A stretch of 64,000 nucleotides of DNA from positions 4,960,001-5,024,000 of the forward strand of contig NC_088314.1 of assembly GCF_910592395.1 (NCBI RefSeq). Direction: 5' to 3'. The position numbers and the translations under genes were made by a program. The stretch is from Lineus longissimus (lineage: Eukaryota > Nemertea > Pilidiophora > Heteronemertea > Lineidae). The notes under the pieces are model-generated. The model saw nothing but the letters and a program-made list of their open reading frames with translations. It ran no database searches and had not been told where the DNA came from. Of the stretch, positions 41,001 to 52,398 are shown piece after piece (position 1 is the stretch's first letter; the number at the start of each line of letters is the position of its first letter).

Positions 41001-44000
41001 ATCAACATGCATTGGGAATGGTTTCTGACAATTTACTCTTGTATTCTCTTTTTCAGATGATTTCAGACTAATGGTTTCTGACAATTTACTCTTGTATTCT
41101 CTTTTTCAGATGATTTCAGATTAACAGCTTGCCAAAGCATCATCAGGCATGTGATAGAGAATTACAAAGGGCTCGCGAGTGAAGGAAATACAAATGAAGA
41201 GAAAGTGCCATCACAAGATGGAAACGCACTCAAAAAGGGTGGAAACAAGAGTGGGGTGAAACGGAAGGGGAAACCTGATGGCCTCATACTGCCATGTATG
41301 AACTGTGACAGCACTGGGTGGACGGGAAGCAAGCAAGCTAACTCACATGCTTGTAGTAATAATTCGTTTGAGAACGCCTGCAATTGACGCTGCTATTTGT
41401 TTGTTTAACTGAAGTAAGATTCAACACAGTTTACATGATGATGTGTGTCAACCCACCCCACTGCACAAAACTCTGTTATAATCTGTGTCCCCCTGTTCTA
41501 AGCCTAGTTCTGATGGTTCGTCTCTACCAATGGACAGGTGGTGTCTTTATTACGGAGGCACAAATTATACCAAAAATATCAATGGCCTTACACCCCTACA
41601 CTGTCAAACCTAGTCTTTTATCGGATGAGATAAGTCTTTTGTATGACATAAGTCTTTTGTGTACCACCTGCATGTCGTCTTGACCCACAATGTTTTGAGA
41701 TCGCTAAATCACTCAACCAACGAGTGGAGCTCGATAGTGCCCGGCGGGTGACACAAACGCATGAGAGTCAGGATGCCTGCATGTGTGAAATTGCAAAAGG
41801 GCTGGTTTAACATTGCTTTGTTTTGTGTATATTGCACTTGAGTGTGCCTATATTTTGCTACTGTAAATCGTAAAAATGTTGTGTCTATTTGATTTTGCGA
41901 TTTGTGAAATTGAAAAAAAAAAGTTTTATTTTGGCAGATCACAAAATGGCTTCCGGTTTTTCCTGTTGGACTTCACAGTTGTCTGAAAAAGCATCTGATG
42001 GTTCCAGTGTCAAGAAAAGAATCAGTAAATTAGAATTGTAGAATGTGTGTAACCTTCTTCTATAAGGTCTTTCATTTCAATAAATGTTGAATTTATAGCA
42101 TCTAAACCAAGGAAAAAGTCCGGTGCACAAGTGGACTTGGCAATCATTGACCAGGCTATTCAGCAGTGTGAAAGATGGCTAGGTTTGAAAGCTCATCTGG
42201 ACATAGATCATTGGGACGATGTGAGTATTTAATGTCTCTTCTCATCCAAATGATCGATTGACACCACAAAGGTTGTTTTCATGCATACGAGAGGCTTGTG
42301 ACAATTATAAATAGCCTTTCCAGGAAGTTACTCTCTCTGCATGACAAAGCTGTCTGCTAATTTGATTTGACAGGAGGCATTCCACTGGAAATATTGACGA
42401 CACTACTCTCATGGTGACTGCCATCACTGAAATGGAACAAGGGAGGAGAAGTGATGACACCTGGTGGATTTTACAGTACTTTAGCAACTAAGGATATTTT
42501 ACAGTCTTCGAGAGACCATGGAGAAGTGATGACACCTGATGGAGTTTACAGTATTTAAAAGACCGTATCATTTCATTTTCATTAAATGTTTGATTAATCG
42601 TTTGCAGCCTCATCGTCCGAGTGATTCTGGATGGCACCAGATTCTACGTTCATGTCACAGAATTATCAGGTAAGTAGTCGAATTGGTTTCTTGAATGGGC
42701 ATTTTCCACTTTGAGAAATATGACTGATTGCAATAAAGACATCTGTCAGTCAATGCTATAAAGCAAGAAACATTGGTGACTGTTCCGCTGTTGGTAATAT
42801 TCGTCAGATCTGTGACAAATACTGACATCCATTTGGGCATGACTCATATGGGAGACATTCCGTATCAATGCATACCCGGATAGGTGCGGCACAAGTAACA
42901 TACGCTGTTCCCATAAACCAAGCACCAAACAAAATTTGTCATTTTTTTGCAGCGGTTTGCCAACTATCAACAATGCAGCCTCCAGAGTTGAGGAGTGTGA
43001 GCTGATGGCTGATAGATTACGTGAGCACAACGCTCAGTTTGATATGGATGGGACGCGGAATGTATGGATCATTAAACCGGGTGCTCAGAGTCAGGGCAAA
43101 GGTACGGTATGGTATGACTTGTTCCATGTCAGTTGAATATTAAAGGGCAAAACTAAACCTGTTCTTAACACTTGGGCTAGTACTTGAGTGTGACATAATA
43201 TTGTGGTAAAGTTTAGGGACAAGTTTAGCTTCTGTAAATAGTATTGTAATCCGGGAAATGTATGGGGGTTTACAGTTCATGGCAACACGGGAGCGAACTT
43301 GATGTTGGTGACTACTGTTGGTAATTTATAGCACTTTTTTCAATTTATCGCTGATAATTTGCAGGGATTTTGATGTCCAATAATTTGGATCAGATGTTGA
43401 AGATGTCCAGTGACAGCGCTGTGAAGGTTGTCCAGAAGTACATAGAGCACCCTCTACTAGTGTACAACACCAAGTTTGACATCCGACAATGGTTCCTGGT
43501 GACGGACTGGAATCCACTCACGATATGGTTCTACAAGGAATGCTACCTCAGATTCTGCTCACAAGAGTTCTCTCTTGGAAACTTTGATAAGTATGTTGGA
43601 GTCAAAGTATCGGATCATCTCGAAATAAATTGATGCCAAAAGTGAATTTCATCTCTTTGAATTTCGACTCCTGCAATTGAAATATTTCAAATAGCAGCAT
43701 AATGCATTACTACTCAAGTGTACAAAGCATGTTTTTCCAAGAGATTCTTAACTCGTATTGTCAGGTAAAAGAGCTACCACATATTTTACACGTTCTTGTG
43801 ACTTTCAGGGCTATCCATCTGTCCAACGTTGCGATACAGAGGCATTGTTCGAATGGACCACGATCCAAGAGTCTTCCTGTGGATAATATGTGGGACTTGG
43901 AAACATTCAAGCAATATCTGTCGTAAGTAGAGCTTAGAATCTGTCACTGAGAAGTATTTGTAAATTCCAGTTAAATCAGGTAAATCCCAACCTCAAGTTG

Positions 44001-45323
44001 TGATTTTATATGTATGTCCTGGAAAGCTACATTTTTGGAGCTCAAATTTGATGGCTACATGGGCGAATATGGGTTGAATTTCCCAGGGTAAAAAATATAT
44101 GGACCCAAGGATGTGTTTCATGTGCTCTGTTTCTATCGAAGGTCTTTTATTTGATCGAGATTATCACCCAAACTCCTAAAAAACCAGTCAAGTTCCAGCA
44201 TCTCATGTTAAATTAGCTAAGGCGACGGTGGTGCTGTCTGGCGGCAGGAATAAGAACTGAACTCTTGGCCCAAAACTTTCAGTTCCACTTTTTACCGCTC
44301 GACAGCGCCACTGGCGCCTAAGCCAATAGGTCTTTCCTCAATGTCCATTTTCATTCATGTTCTATGAATCCTGAAAAAAATCGCTTTTGCAGTCGTTGTA
44401 TCATTTCAGGCGGAGAGGCCAAGGACAAGTATGGGCTGAAAAAATCTACCCAGGAATGAAAAAAGCTGTGATCAGTTCTCTCCTCTCTGTTCAAAATGAG
44501 GTCAAAGGCGACAGTGGTGCTGTCTCGCGGCAGGAAGGAGAACTGAAATCTTTGCCCAAAACTTTCAGTTCCACTTTTTACCGCCACTGGCGCCTAAGCC
44601 AATAAACAATTAAATTGATCATAGGTCTTTCCTCAATGACCATGTTTTCATTCATGTTCTATGAATCCTGCAAAAAAATCGCTAATGGAGTCATTGTATC
44701 ATTTCAGGCGGAGAGGCCAAGGACAAGTATGGGCTGACAAAATCTACCCAGGAATGAAAAAAGCTGTGATCAGTTCTCTCCTCTCTGTTCAAGATGTGGT
44801 CAAAGATCGTAAAGCGTCGTTTGAACTGTACGGTGCCGACTTCATGCTCACCAAGGATCAGAATCCTTGGCTGATCGAGATCAATTCCAGCCCTGACTTG
44901 TCTTTCAGTACCCCCATCACGAAACGGATGTGCCGTAATGTGATTGAGGACACAATTAAAGGTGAGTCCGCTGGCAGTCTCGAGGGTTGTAACTTTAAAC
45001 ACCATTGAGGTCAGACAACAGACTATTAGGGCCATTTTAACAAGGGGTTATTGATAGACACCATTTAACTGCAAGATAAATATCAATTTCTCGTTTCAGT
45101 TGTGATTGATAGGAAAAAGGACAAGAGCTTTGATATCGGTAACTTCGAGTTAGCATTCAAGCAGAACCCAGTCACAGTGCTGCCCTACTTCGGAACACAT
45201 CTGAAAGTGGAAGGACAGGGTATCGCAAAGCCAACTGCCATGGCCAAAGCTGCGAAAGAGGAGCTGAATCTTGAAGGAGTGGAGAGACTGTTTTTACATA
45301 AACAATTCCTACCCAACCCCTAG
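38089..45323 (+). CDS. TTLL-B: tandem TTLL3/8-type glycylase paralogue with a linker stop
   Basis: Exons: 38089-38839, 39813-39976, 40171-40371, 40690-40933, 41110-about 41355 or 41387, 42099-42220, 42608-42669, 42953-43101, 43365-43590, 43809-43922, 44708-44961, 45100-45323. Six exon lengths (244, 122, 62, 149, 114, 254) equal those of TTLL-A and phases agree. The start [19 protein letters not shown] matches the TTLL-A start. Exon 5 reaches an in-frame TGA at 41385-41387 before the ancestral-looking donor at 41413. Read plainly, the product is 545 residues and lacks the ATP-binding half. A weak phase-1 donor at 41356 (TGTA|GTAATA) would restore a 918-residue protein. All seven downstream exons are open with good splice sites, which argues against a long-dead gene. 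The ATP loop reads [10 protein letters not shown] rather than [10 protein letters not shown], and the metal-site motif EINSSPDLS rather than EINSSPTMS. The C-terminal tail is about 250 residues shorter than in TTLL-A. Confidence 0.82.
41017..41122 (+). repeat. 53-bp tandem duplication over the exon-5 acceptor of TTLL-B
   Basis: The unit starts 'aatggtttctgacaatttac', contains the polypyrimidine tract and AG, and ends in the first coding bases of the exon. It occurs at 41017 and again at 41070. Use of the first acceptor (exon from 41057) shifts the frame and reaches TAA within about 20 codons. Use of the second (exon from 41110) keeps the frame. Confidence 0.92.
44221..44804 (+). repeat. Tandem duplication (286 and about 298 bp) with a truncated copy of TTLL-B exon 11
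   Basis: Unit 1 (44221-44506) and unit 2 (44507-44804) each begin 'ggcgac(g/a)gtggtgctgtct', pass through 'ttcagttccactttttaccg' and 'tcatgttctatgaatcctg', and contain an acceptor followed by CGGAGAGGCCAAGGACAAG. In unit 1 the exon copy (from 44410) is cut after about 96 bases and runs into the next unit with no good donor. In unit 2 the exon (from 44708) continues to a normal donor at 44962. The first copy is therefore a decoy exon. Confidence 0.92.
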
Positions 45324-46140
45324 GACTTTGCTGAAGGCCATAAGCGTTTGAAGACTGTGATATGAGATAAGGGGATATTGGGCTGTGTTTACATAGAGTT
45401 TATGTTAACATTTGTAACATGTCACTTTTCACATGTCATGGGTCACGTGAAGAATGACCAAGTTATTCCAAAAGTGCCGGTTAGTAGGCAACAGGTAACA
45501 GGTCTGATAAAAACTCATTGGTTGTGACTTTTCAAGAGGACAGGGAGAAACTAGTTAAAGCTAACAAGAAGGTGGAGGAGGAAGGACAAAACTCCTCCTG
45601 ATTAGCTTGTCAACATGGATAGCATAAACATGATAAAGGCAGGTTTGGGTGGGTGTGACGAGGGGGGGGGGTGCAAAGAAATGCTCTACTCATGGCTAGC
45701 ATTTATTAAGATAACCCAGAAAATTGCTCTGGAGATGTTTGATAAGAGATGATAATTTTGCCTGTGAGAAAAAGCTCAGTGTGAAAGTCCAAACAGTGTG
45801 AAGCTTCCTTGTGATTGCTTGAAAGTTTTGCCGATGTACTCTGTTGTACGAAAGGTTCGGGAAAAAAAATTCGCGTGCGGCTGTAGGCAAACGTGTGAAG
45901 ACACGTTTCGGCCTCCACGGCTCATATGGAAGCTATCCGTTGTTATTGTTGTTTAAAGGTTTAAATGCCTGTTTAAATTTATGAAAAATAGCACGTGTAT
46001 GTGTAGTGTAGGCCTAAATCGAAATAAAATGATTCCTCGAAAGAAACAGAAGTTACGTTGGCGGCCTGACTGTCTCAATCTACCTGCTGGGTTCGATGAT
46101 GGGTCTCAAGGTGTAGCCAAGTTGAGGAGAACGAGGATAT
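45324..46140 (+). other. 3' flank of TTLL-B
   Basis: A partial family-3 MITE arm lies near 45380-45440 ('ggctgtgtttacat' and 'tttgtaacatgtcac'). The first AATAAA after the stop is at 46023-46028. A short frame at 45981-46181 includes RKKQKLRWRPDCLNLPAGFD and precedes a possible donor ('tttcaag|gtatct'). It could be an exon, but nothing else supports it. Confidence 0.35.
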
Positions 46141-46154
46141 TTCAAGGTATCTGC

Positions 46155-46240
46155 ATATGGATAGATAGACGGATAGATTAGATTAGCTGGATAGATAGAT
46201 GGACGGATGGATAGTTAGATACCTAGATAGATATATTTGA
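46155..46240. repeat. GATA/GGAT microsatellite
   Basis: This is an imperfect run of GATA, GGAT and GACG tetranucleotides ('ggatagatagacggatagat'). Confidence 0.8.
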
Positions 46241-49200
46241 TCTACATATACATGAACTGCTTAGGCTGCCTACGAGCATGCATTTGATTGTATGTTTCTT
46301 TAATAATGTCTTTCTTTTTGTGTACAAAATGTCCGTGTCATGCAGGCTATCACGAAAATAAAATAAGGCAACAATACCATCCATTACGACAAAAGTACTC
46401 CATACCTACCTTCCTTAGTTTAGATTGCACTTGCAGTTTTGTATAGATAGTGTAGTGTTGCTATGGTGACTGGCAGTACCATTTATACCCAATGTTAGGA
46501 GATCCTGTATAAAGGGCGGGTGTTGCTGTCAAGCTATTTATATTCATAACTTCACTAACCATTATTTACATCACTTGCAGCTTGGAGTTAAGCTCCTCCT
46601 TCTTAGTAACTATTCAGTTTGAGAATTATAATCCTTTCGTAATTGCCAAATTTTCCTTCATCTTTGTTGTATAATAGTAAATAGTATGTTGTGAGAATAA
46701 TAAGGACAGAAAATGCAATAAAATAGTCTCAGAGAATTACTGTCTCAAGTGTTGTTTCTTAACCAATCCTTTTACCCCAATGTAAGCCACTACCAACGGG
46801 TGCAAGGTGTAAGTGCCCAGTGACATCTTGTTACATATCCGTTAGCAATTTTGGCCAAATTTTGCAACACCATCGTCCTCTGGTCCCAATCCTGCTAAAT
46901 GAGGGTGTCTATCCTCGAAATCCTGGCAGATTTTTGGCCTATTGCAGCATCCTAAGAAAGACCATTTCTAATCAAACTCTGAAATACCAACTGAATAAAA
47001 CAAAACAGTATTTTAATAGGAGTTTTTATTTGTAAATTCTGTACATAACAATTCTCATCACATTCATATTCTGCACTAAAAAGATGAAAAAGAAGACAAT
47101 AGTGTGTGCAGGCAGTCTAAGGCCTGAGTGTACTTTAATAAAGACTGACAAAACGAGGAGCAGCTCGTACCCAATTTTCTTTGATTTTGATATCGGCAAC
47201 TCTTTCGATGGTTCAGCTAAATTCATGTTAATAAATTCTAACATGATCTGAAAGAGAATTTTTAAGAACTAGCACTAAGTGCTGCTCATTTGTTTACTTT
47301 TTTTCCCCGCAAACATGAGAGTAAAGCAGTTAAAAGCATTTGTTAAGTAGTGTCATAATTTCCTATTTTTTCATCGGCCATTTAAATTCATTACTTCAAA
47401 GAGGCACTACCTTTCATGAAAATTGCATTGCTTATCCCCTTAGTGTAACTCCAAGGTGTAACTCAGCCCTTCTAAATCCTACATGTGGTTAAACAGCTTG
47501 AATAATAAATTGGAAAAACACATGACAACATGTTTTGTAGGAGTGGTGATTTCAGGTTTTTTTCCGAGTATTCCGCATCCCTTACTAAGCTTTATCAACT
47601 GTATGAACCCTGTTGAGCACTGAAGAAGAAGGTGCACTGGTATTTGCAAACAACCTGCATTTGAATATTTGGTTTAAAACCTGCAGTATGTTTTGCAAAC
47701 CCAAAATGGTAAAGTTTTGCCCATCGTCAGGAGTGGTCACATTACTCTCAACAACAGCAAGTCTACAAAATGTACATCTGATAAACTCATTCTTGCTCAG
47801 TCACAAGGAGGATGCGGCCAAACGATTCCCCTAGGACTAGGAGGTACAGTTTGTCATGAACCTTTTCAGGTGTCATTTAGAAGGTAGGTTTTTCAAATAT
47901 AAAAACAAATATCAGGGTGAAACAACAACAGCAAGATGTTCCGAGTGCGGTCTTGTGAAATTTTACAGATTCCACAAGGTCATCAGCTGTTGATGTTGTC
48001 TCTACAATGTTCAAACGGCCTCAAAAAGGTATGACTCATTCATTGCACAACAACCGGGGTTTTATCGAAAGTCTGCTTCCTTATCACGCACTCTCCACAA
48101 TCATGGACCATTCAAAAACAGTTGCTTTGTCTTTGGACCATAGACTATCATGCCTTCAGCACGAAATATGCTTAAAAAATGCATACCCATTCTAGTTTTA
48201 AATATCGGATAGTGCATAATGTTTCACGAAAGTAGAATTTCCACTTTTTCGAAACCCTTTGGCCTCGGCCTGGCTACCGGTACTCTATAAAAAGGGGAAC
48301 CGCATCATTTTAAAAATGCATTCTTTTTAGCACCCAAACTGCGAAAGGCCATCAAATTAGCTTATCAATTAGAAATTCAGGCCTAATGAAAAGACCCAGA
48401 CTAGAGCGGTTGTTCAACCATACCAAAAAACTCTTCCCTGGTACAATGTCCTTGCCATCATCTGACACACACTCGCACTTCAACGCAATTCACTGATGAA
48501 ATATGCACACCACTGTCTGATTTAATCTTGTAAACCACCAAATTTTCGCAGGTGTATATTTTACAGATTACGCAGATATATCAATTTGTGAAGAAAAAAA
48601 ATATTGCAAAATATTCTTTGTTTTTCTGGAAGAACATGAAGCAATTTCATAGGTGGCAAAAATAAAAGTCATGAAAAATAAAAGTTAAAAATGTAAAAGT
48701 AAATAGGCAGAAACATTTTCAGATTTACAGTATACTGCAGATGGCCACTCACTCATGACAGAAAATCTTGGTCCATGACCATGCTAGTTCCAACAAACAA
48801 GATATTATATTTATAACTGGCGAGCTTAGCAATCAACATTTTTCTGTCTCGGGTTCAAGAAAATAAGAAGTAGTTATCATCTTCTTGGCAAGCTTAGATG
48901 TGGTAAAAAATATCTCATTATCTCTATTTTCGTGATGATTGAAAACTGAGGAAATTAATCCCCAATAATGATTATATACACTGTTCCAATCTAAAGTTTG
49001 TTCTTTCAACCTCCTCATGTGTGTAATGTGTATTGTGTAATGTGAGTTTTGCAACCACTGGTCTATAAACTAATCCTTCTCTGATCCCATCTCTTCTGTG
49101 TAGCAAGGATGACGTCAAGGAATGTCAGAAATGTTTTGGCTGGACATTTGTTTGAAGCAATTTGCCCCGTCATTTTGTATTTATACATTTATGGTAAGAT

Positions 49201-50623
49201 TATTACCAGAAAGAGCAATATTTTTCTGGCATTGTCCAAAAAGATTTTTGGTTGAATAGAAATTTTATCATCGGAAAACTTTCAGCCTATTGTTGATTGC
49301 ACAGTTGATGTTCGAGGCATCTGATTAGAGGTGTCGCCAAAAGCTTGGGACCAGGGTCCCCCCCACTAAAATAGCGTGTTTTCCCAGCTGATGATGCGGG
49401 AACAGTAATTCTTTCAAAGATGGCTTGTTTACACAGTTGGACTGTCTGTGAGTAGTGAACACTCACATGATGGCAAACTAAGAGACAAAAACTCAGAGTC
49501 AACATTGCCAGAAGGAGCCTGGTTTTGTCAGGCTTGAAGAAGACTTAACATATTGCTAGAAAGTATTCATCTTTTCAGTGTCTGCTGTCAATACCAGCGA
49601 TACATTTCCAGGACATCAAATCAGGAATAAAAAATAGTCTGATTTTATCAGGCTTCTTTACTGTGGTAATATGCAGATGACATCAGCTTCATAATGTGTA
49701 CAAGAATATCATGAATATAGGGTTGAAGCAAAATGTTGTAGCTAGAGACGTGCAACAAACAGTTCGATTGAGTCTGCAGGCAACAGTGCTTAGATTCTGT
49801 AGCAACTTGCAACAGCTACAATGTTCAAAAACAAATCAGATGCAGCTTTCAAATGATGCTATTGATGTTCAAGATGACACCACCTCATATCACCAAAAAA
49901 TTAAAAAACATCGTTACGCTCTCTGACAGCTGACACGAGCTAGTATTATTCTAGCAGCTGAGAGGCAGCATCAACAACAAAGCTGATTTGGGCCCTTGTA
50001 GGGCGAGAAAGTTGTGTTCTTAAGGTCTTTTGTCATGAAAATTTTGTTAGAAACATGAAATAAATAGTTTCTTGGTCATGTCCTGTCTTTGTTCATGTGT
50101 TTTCTCAAAAACTTATTGTTGTTCACATGAAGATGTCTTAGACATTCTGCACGCTATCTTCGCTCATTTAGCTCTAATTAGCCTTTTTTAGTGTTTACCT
50201 TAGCATGCTCGTCTCTCATCAACCTTGCCGCTGGAATAATCCTGCTCTCTTTATTGTCATGTTGGCCAAGCTGGAATTAATGAGAAGATCTTCTGCCATG
50301 ACAAAGTACCATAAAGGTAAGTGCATGAATTGCACAAATATGTACATTGTAAGTACATTTTCACATGAGAAGAGGTAATTTTCTTCTTAGAGGGTGAGCA
50401 TTTTGTGTAATACTGTAGTTATATAGTTCTTTGGTCTCAACACCACAAATTTGAGATAAGAGATCCCTTGCCTATTAAAGAAACCCTTGACATAAGGGTT
50501 GGGTCATGACCAATGCCAAAATTGCTATTTTAGTTTACTCTGTATTTAGTACTGTAAATTAGTTTTGTCTTGCAGAAACATACATCGCACAACACAACTC
50601 ACATCATCCCAAGAATCATTCAA
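46241..50623. other. Intergenic, no convincing gene
   Basis: There is no exon with family resemblance. A possible tiny first exon at 50259-50316 (MLAKLELMRRSSAMTKYHK followed by gtaagtg) has a good donor but no partner exon that I could find. AT-rich low-complexity sequence is frequent around 48540-48730. Confidence 0.4.
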
Positions 50624-50787
50624 TACAGTAGAACCTCTCTATTAAGGACACCCTCGGGACTGACAAGCACTGTCCTTACTAGAGAGGTGTCCTGATTAGA
50701 GAGGTCAAATTGAATGGAAACGTCCAATTTGGGAACAAAGCTAGTGTCCTTAATAGAGAGGTGTCCGCTGAAGGAGGTTCTACTGTA
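50624..50787. mobile_element. MITE family 1, copy 1, with perfect 14-bp terminal inverted repeats
   Basis: A 164-bp element has ends TACAGTAGAACCTC (50624-50637) and GAGGTTCTACTGTA (50774-50787), which are perfect inverse complements. Inside, 'gtccttaatagagaggtgtc' and related phrases recur in both orientations. It encodes nothing. I recall very similar sequences being dispersed in many marine invertebrate genomes, which fits a non-autonomous DNA transposon. Confidence 0.8.
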
Positions 50788-51726
50788 CTTTCACATCTCT
50801 TCATACATTTTGTCCTGCTGAGTTTATCCTCTGGATGAGTTAAAATCTTTCGGGATTTTTTTTGAGTTTTCGCTTCTATGAAGAATTTCAACTCAAATTG
50901 CAGTTCATTTTCAAATCATTTAGGATGTTTTGGGGTAGAGAATCACACCTCGCATTCTTTTCAGTGAAACTTGTACATTCACACACGTTTTTACCACACA
51001 CACATTCTTTCCAGTCAAATTCAAACCTAAATAAGCTGATGTTTCCAGCTTTGTATTAAGTAATGCCTTAAAAACAGGATCACATTTGGTGAGATACTGT
51101 TCAATGGAATGAATAATCGCTTTCATTAGTTTTGTTAAGCAAAATTGACTGGCAAATTGCTGGATGTTCCTTTGCAATAATCGATTCTATGAAAAGTGGC
51201 ACAAAATGTGCTTTTTTCTGTGGAAAATGTAAATTTTCCCTTCAGAGCAAAACAACTTTTATCAATTGGTGCAAAACAAGATTAACAAAGGGCACCTGAG
51301 ACCTGATAAGATTAAATCAGTTTTAAAATATAATCTGTGGATCGATTAAACATCTAAGAACTCCTTGCCAATTGCGCAAATTAAAACCAAGCTCAAAAAA
51401 TACATTTTAAACCGCAGTTGGAATTTGTGTCCAAAATCTTATTACGGTTCCAAGACGCTCAACTTTAATCTGACTTCCCCAGCTGAGCATTCTTGTTCAA
51501 ATCAATAACCTTTTTATATGGATATAAAGGATGATACAATCGAAGAGATTATAAATGTAAAGTCTAACTAATAATGGTCAGGGGATGGATGCTAAAACTT
51601 TATGAGTTTATAATTGGCATCTACTGCCGAGGATGTTACAAATGGCATGATGTCAAAATAAATCGAGGAGGTATTCTAAAACATCTTAGTTTTAATACAA
51701 TGATAATTTTTAGTTCAGCTGACAAA
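50788..51726. other. Intergenic, no gene seen
   Basis: This is AT-rich DNA with overlapping short open frames on both strands, no splice pairing and no recognisable protein. Confidence 0.4.
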
Positions 51727-52398
51727 AATCAGCAGAGCTGGTAAAATTAACTATTCAGAATGGCGTCTGTCCCCTACGGCCCATCCGTCAACATGGGTGC
51801 ATGTTTTATAACCATAAAACATTGTTTGAATTTCCTGCTCTTGTATACATGGGTGCATGTTTTGTAACCCTAAGACCTACGAATTTCAACTCTCGCAATG
51901 AGGAAGAATAGCCTAGGAAAATCAGCAGAGCTGGTAAAATGACTATTCAGAATGGTGTCTCTCCCTCCATCCGTCAACATGGGTGCATGTTTTATAACCA
52001 TAAAACATTGTTTGAATTTCCCGTTCTTGTATAACATGGTGCGTGTTTTGTAACCATGAAACATTGTTTGAATTTCCCGCTCTTGTATAACAAATTGTAA
52101 CCATGAAACATTGTTTGAATTTCCCGCTCTTGTATAACATGGGTGCATGTTTTGTAACCATAAAACATTGTTTGAATTTCCTGCTCTTGTATAACATGGG
52201 TGCATGTTTTGTAACCCTAAGACCTACGAACTTCAATTCTGGCCCTGAGGAAGAATAGCCCAGGAAAGTCAGTAGAGCTGGTAAAATAACTATTCAGAAT
52301 GGTGTCTGTCCCTCCATCCGTCAACATAGTGCACGTTTTGTAACCGTAAGACCTATAGGCAATTCGAATGTTGCCATGAGGAAGAACAGCCAAGGCAA
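51727..52398. repeat. Nested tandem repeat
   Basis: A long unit beginning 'atcagcagagctggtaaaat' and ending 'gaggaagaatagcc' occurs three times, starting near 51727, 51918 and 52265. Inside it, a unit of about 50-59 bp ('aaacattgtttgaatttcc', 'gctcttgtataacatgggtg', 'catgttttgtaacca') is expanded to several copies, most in the second long unit (near 52004, 52055, 52105 and 52164). Minus-strand frames through the array read as repeated peptides, which is a by-product of the repeat. Confidence 0.9.

Noticed and set aside
45981-46181. Short frame with RKKQKLRWRPDCLNLPAGFD
   Set aside because: It looks coding in composition, but has no acceptor, no downstream partner and no known family. It is kept only as a note in the TTLL-B flank.
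50259-50316. Possible first coding exon MLAKLELMRRSSAMTKYHK with a gtaagtg donor
   Set aside because: The donor is good, but no partner exon in a matching phase was found within the window.
51870-52236. Minus-strand frames reading as repeated peptides (HPCYTRAGNSNN-type)
   Set aside because: The frames follow the tandem DNA repeat, shift between units and have no flanking gene structure.
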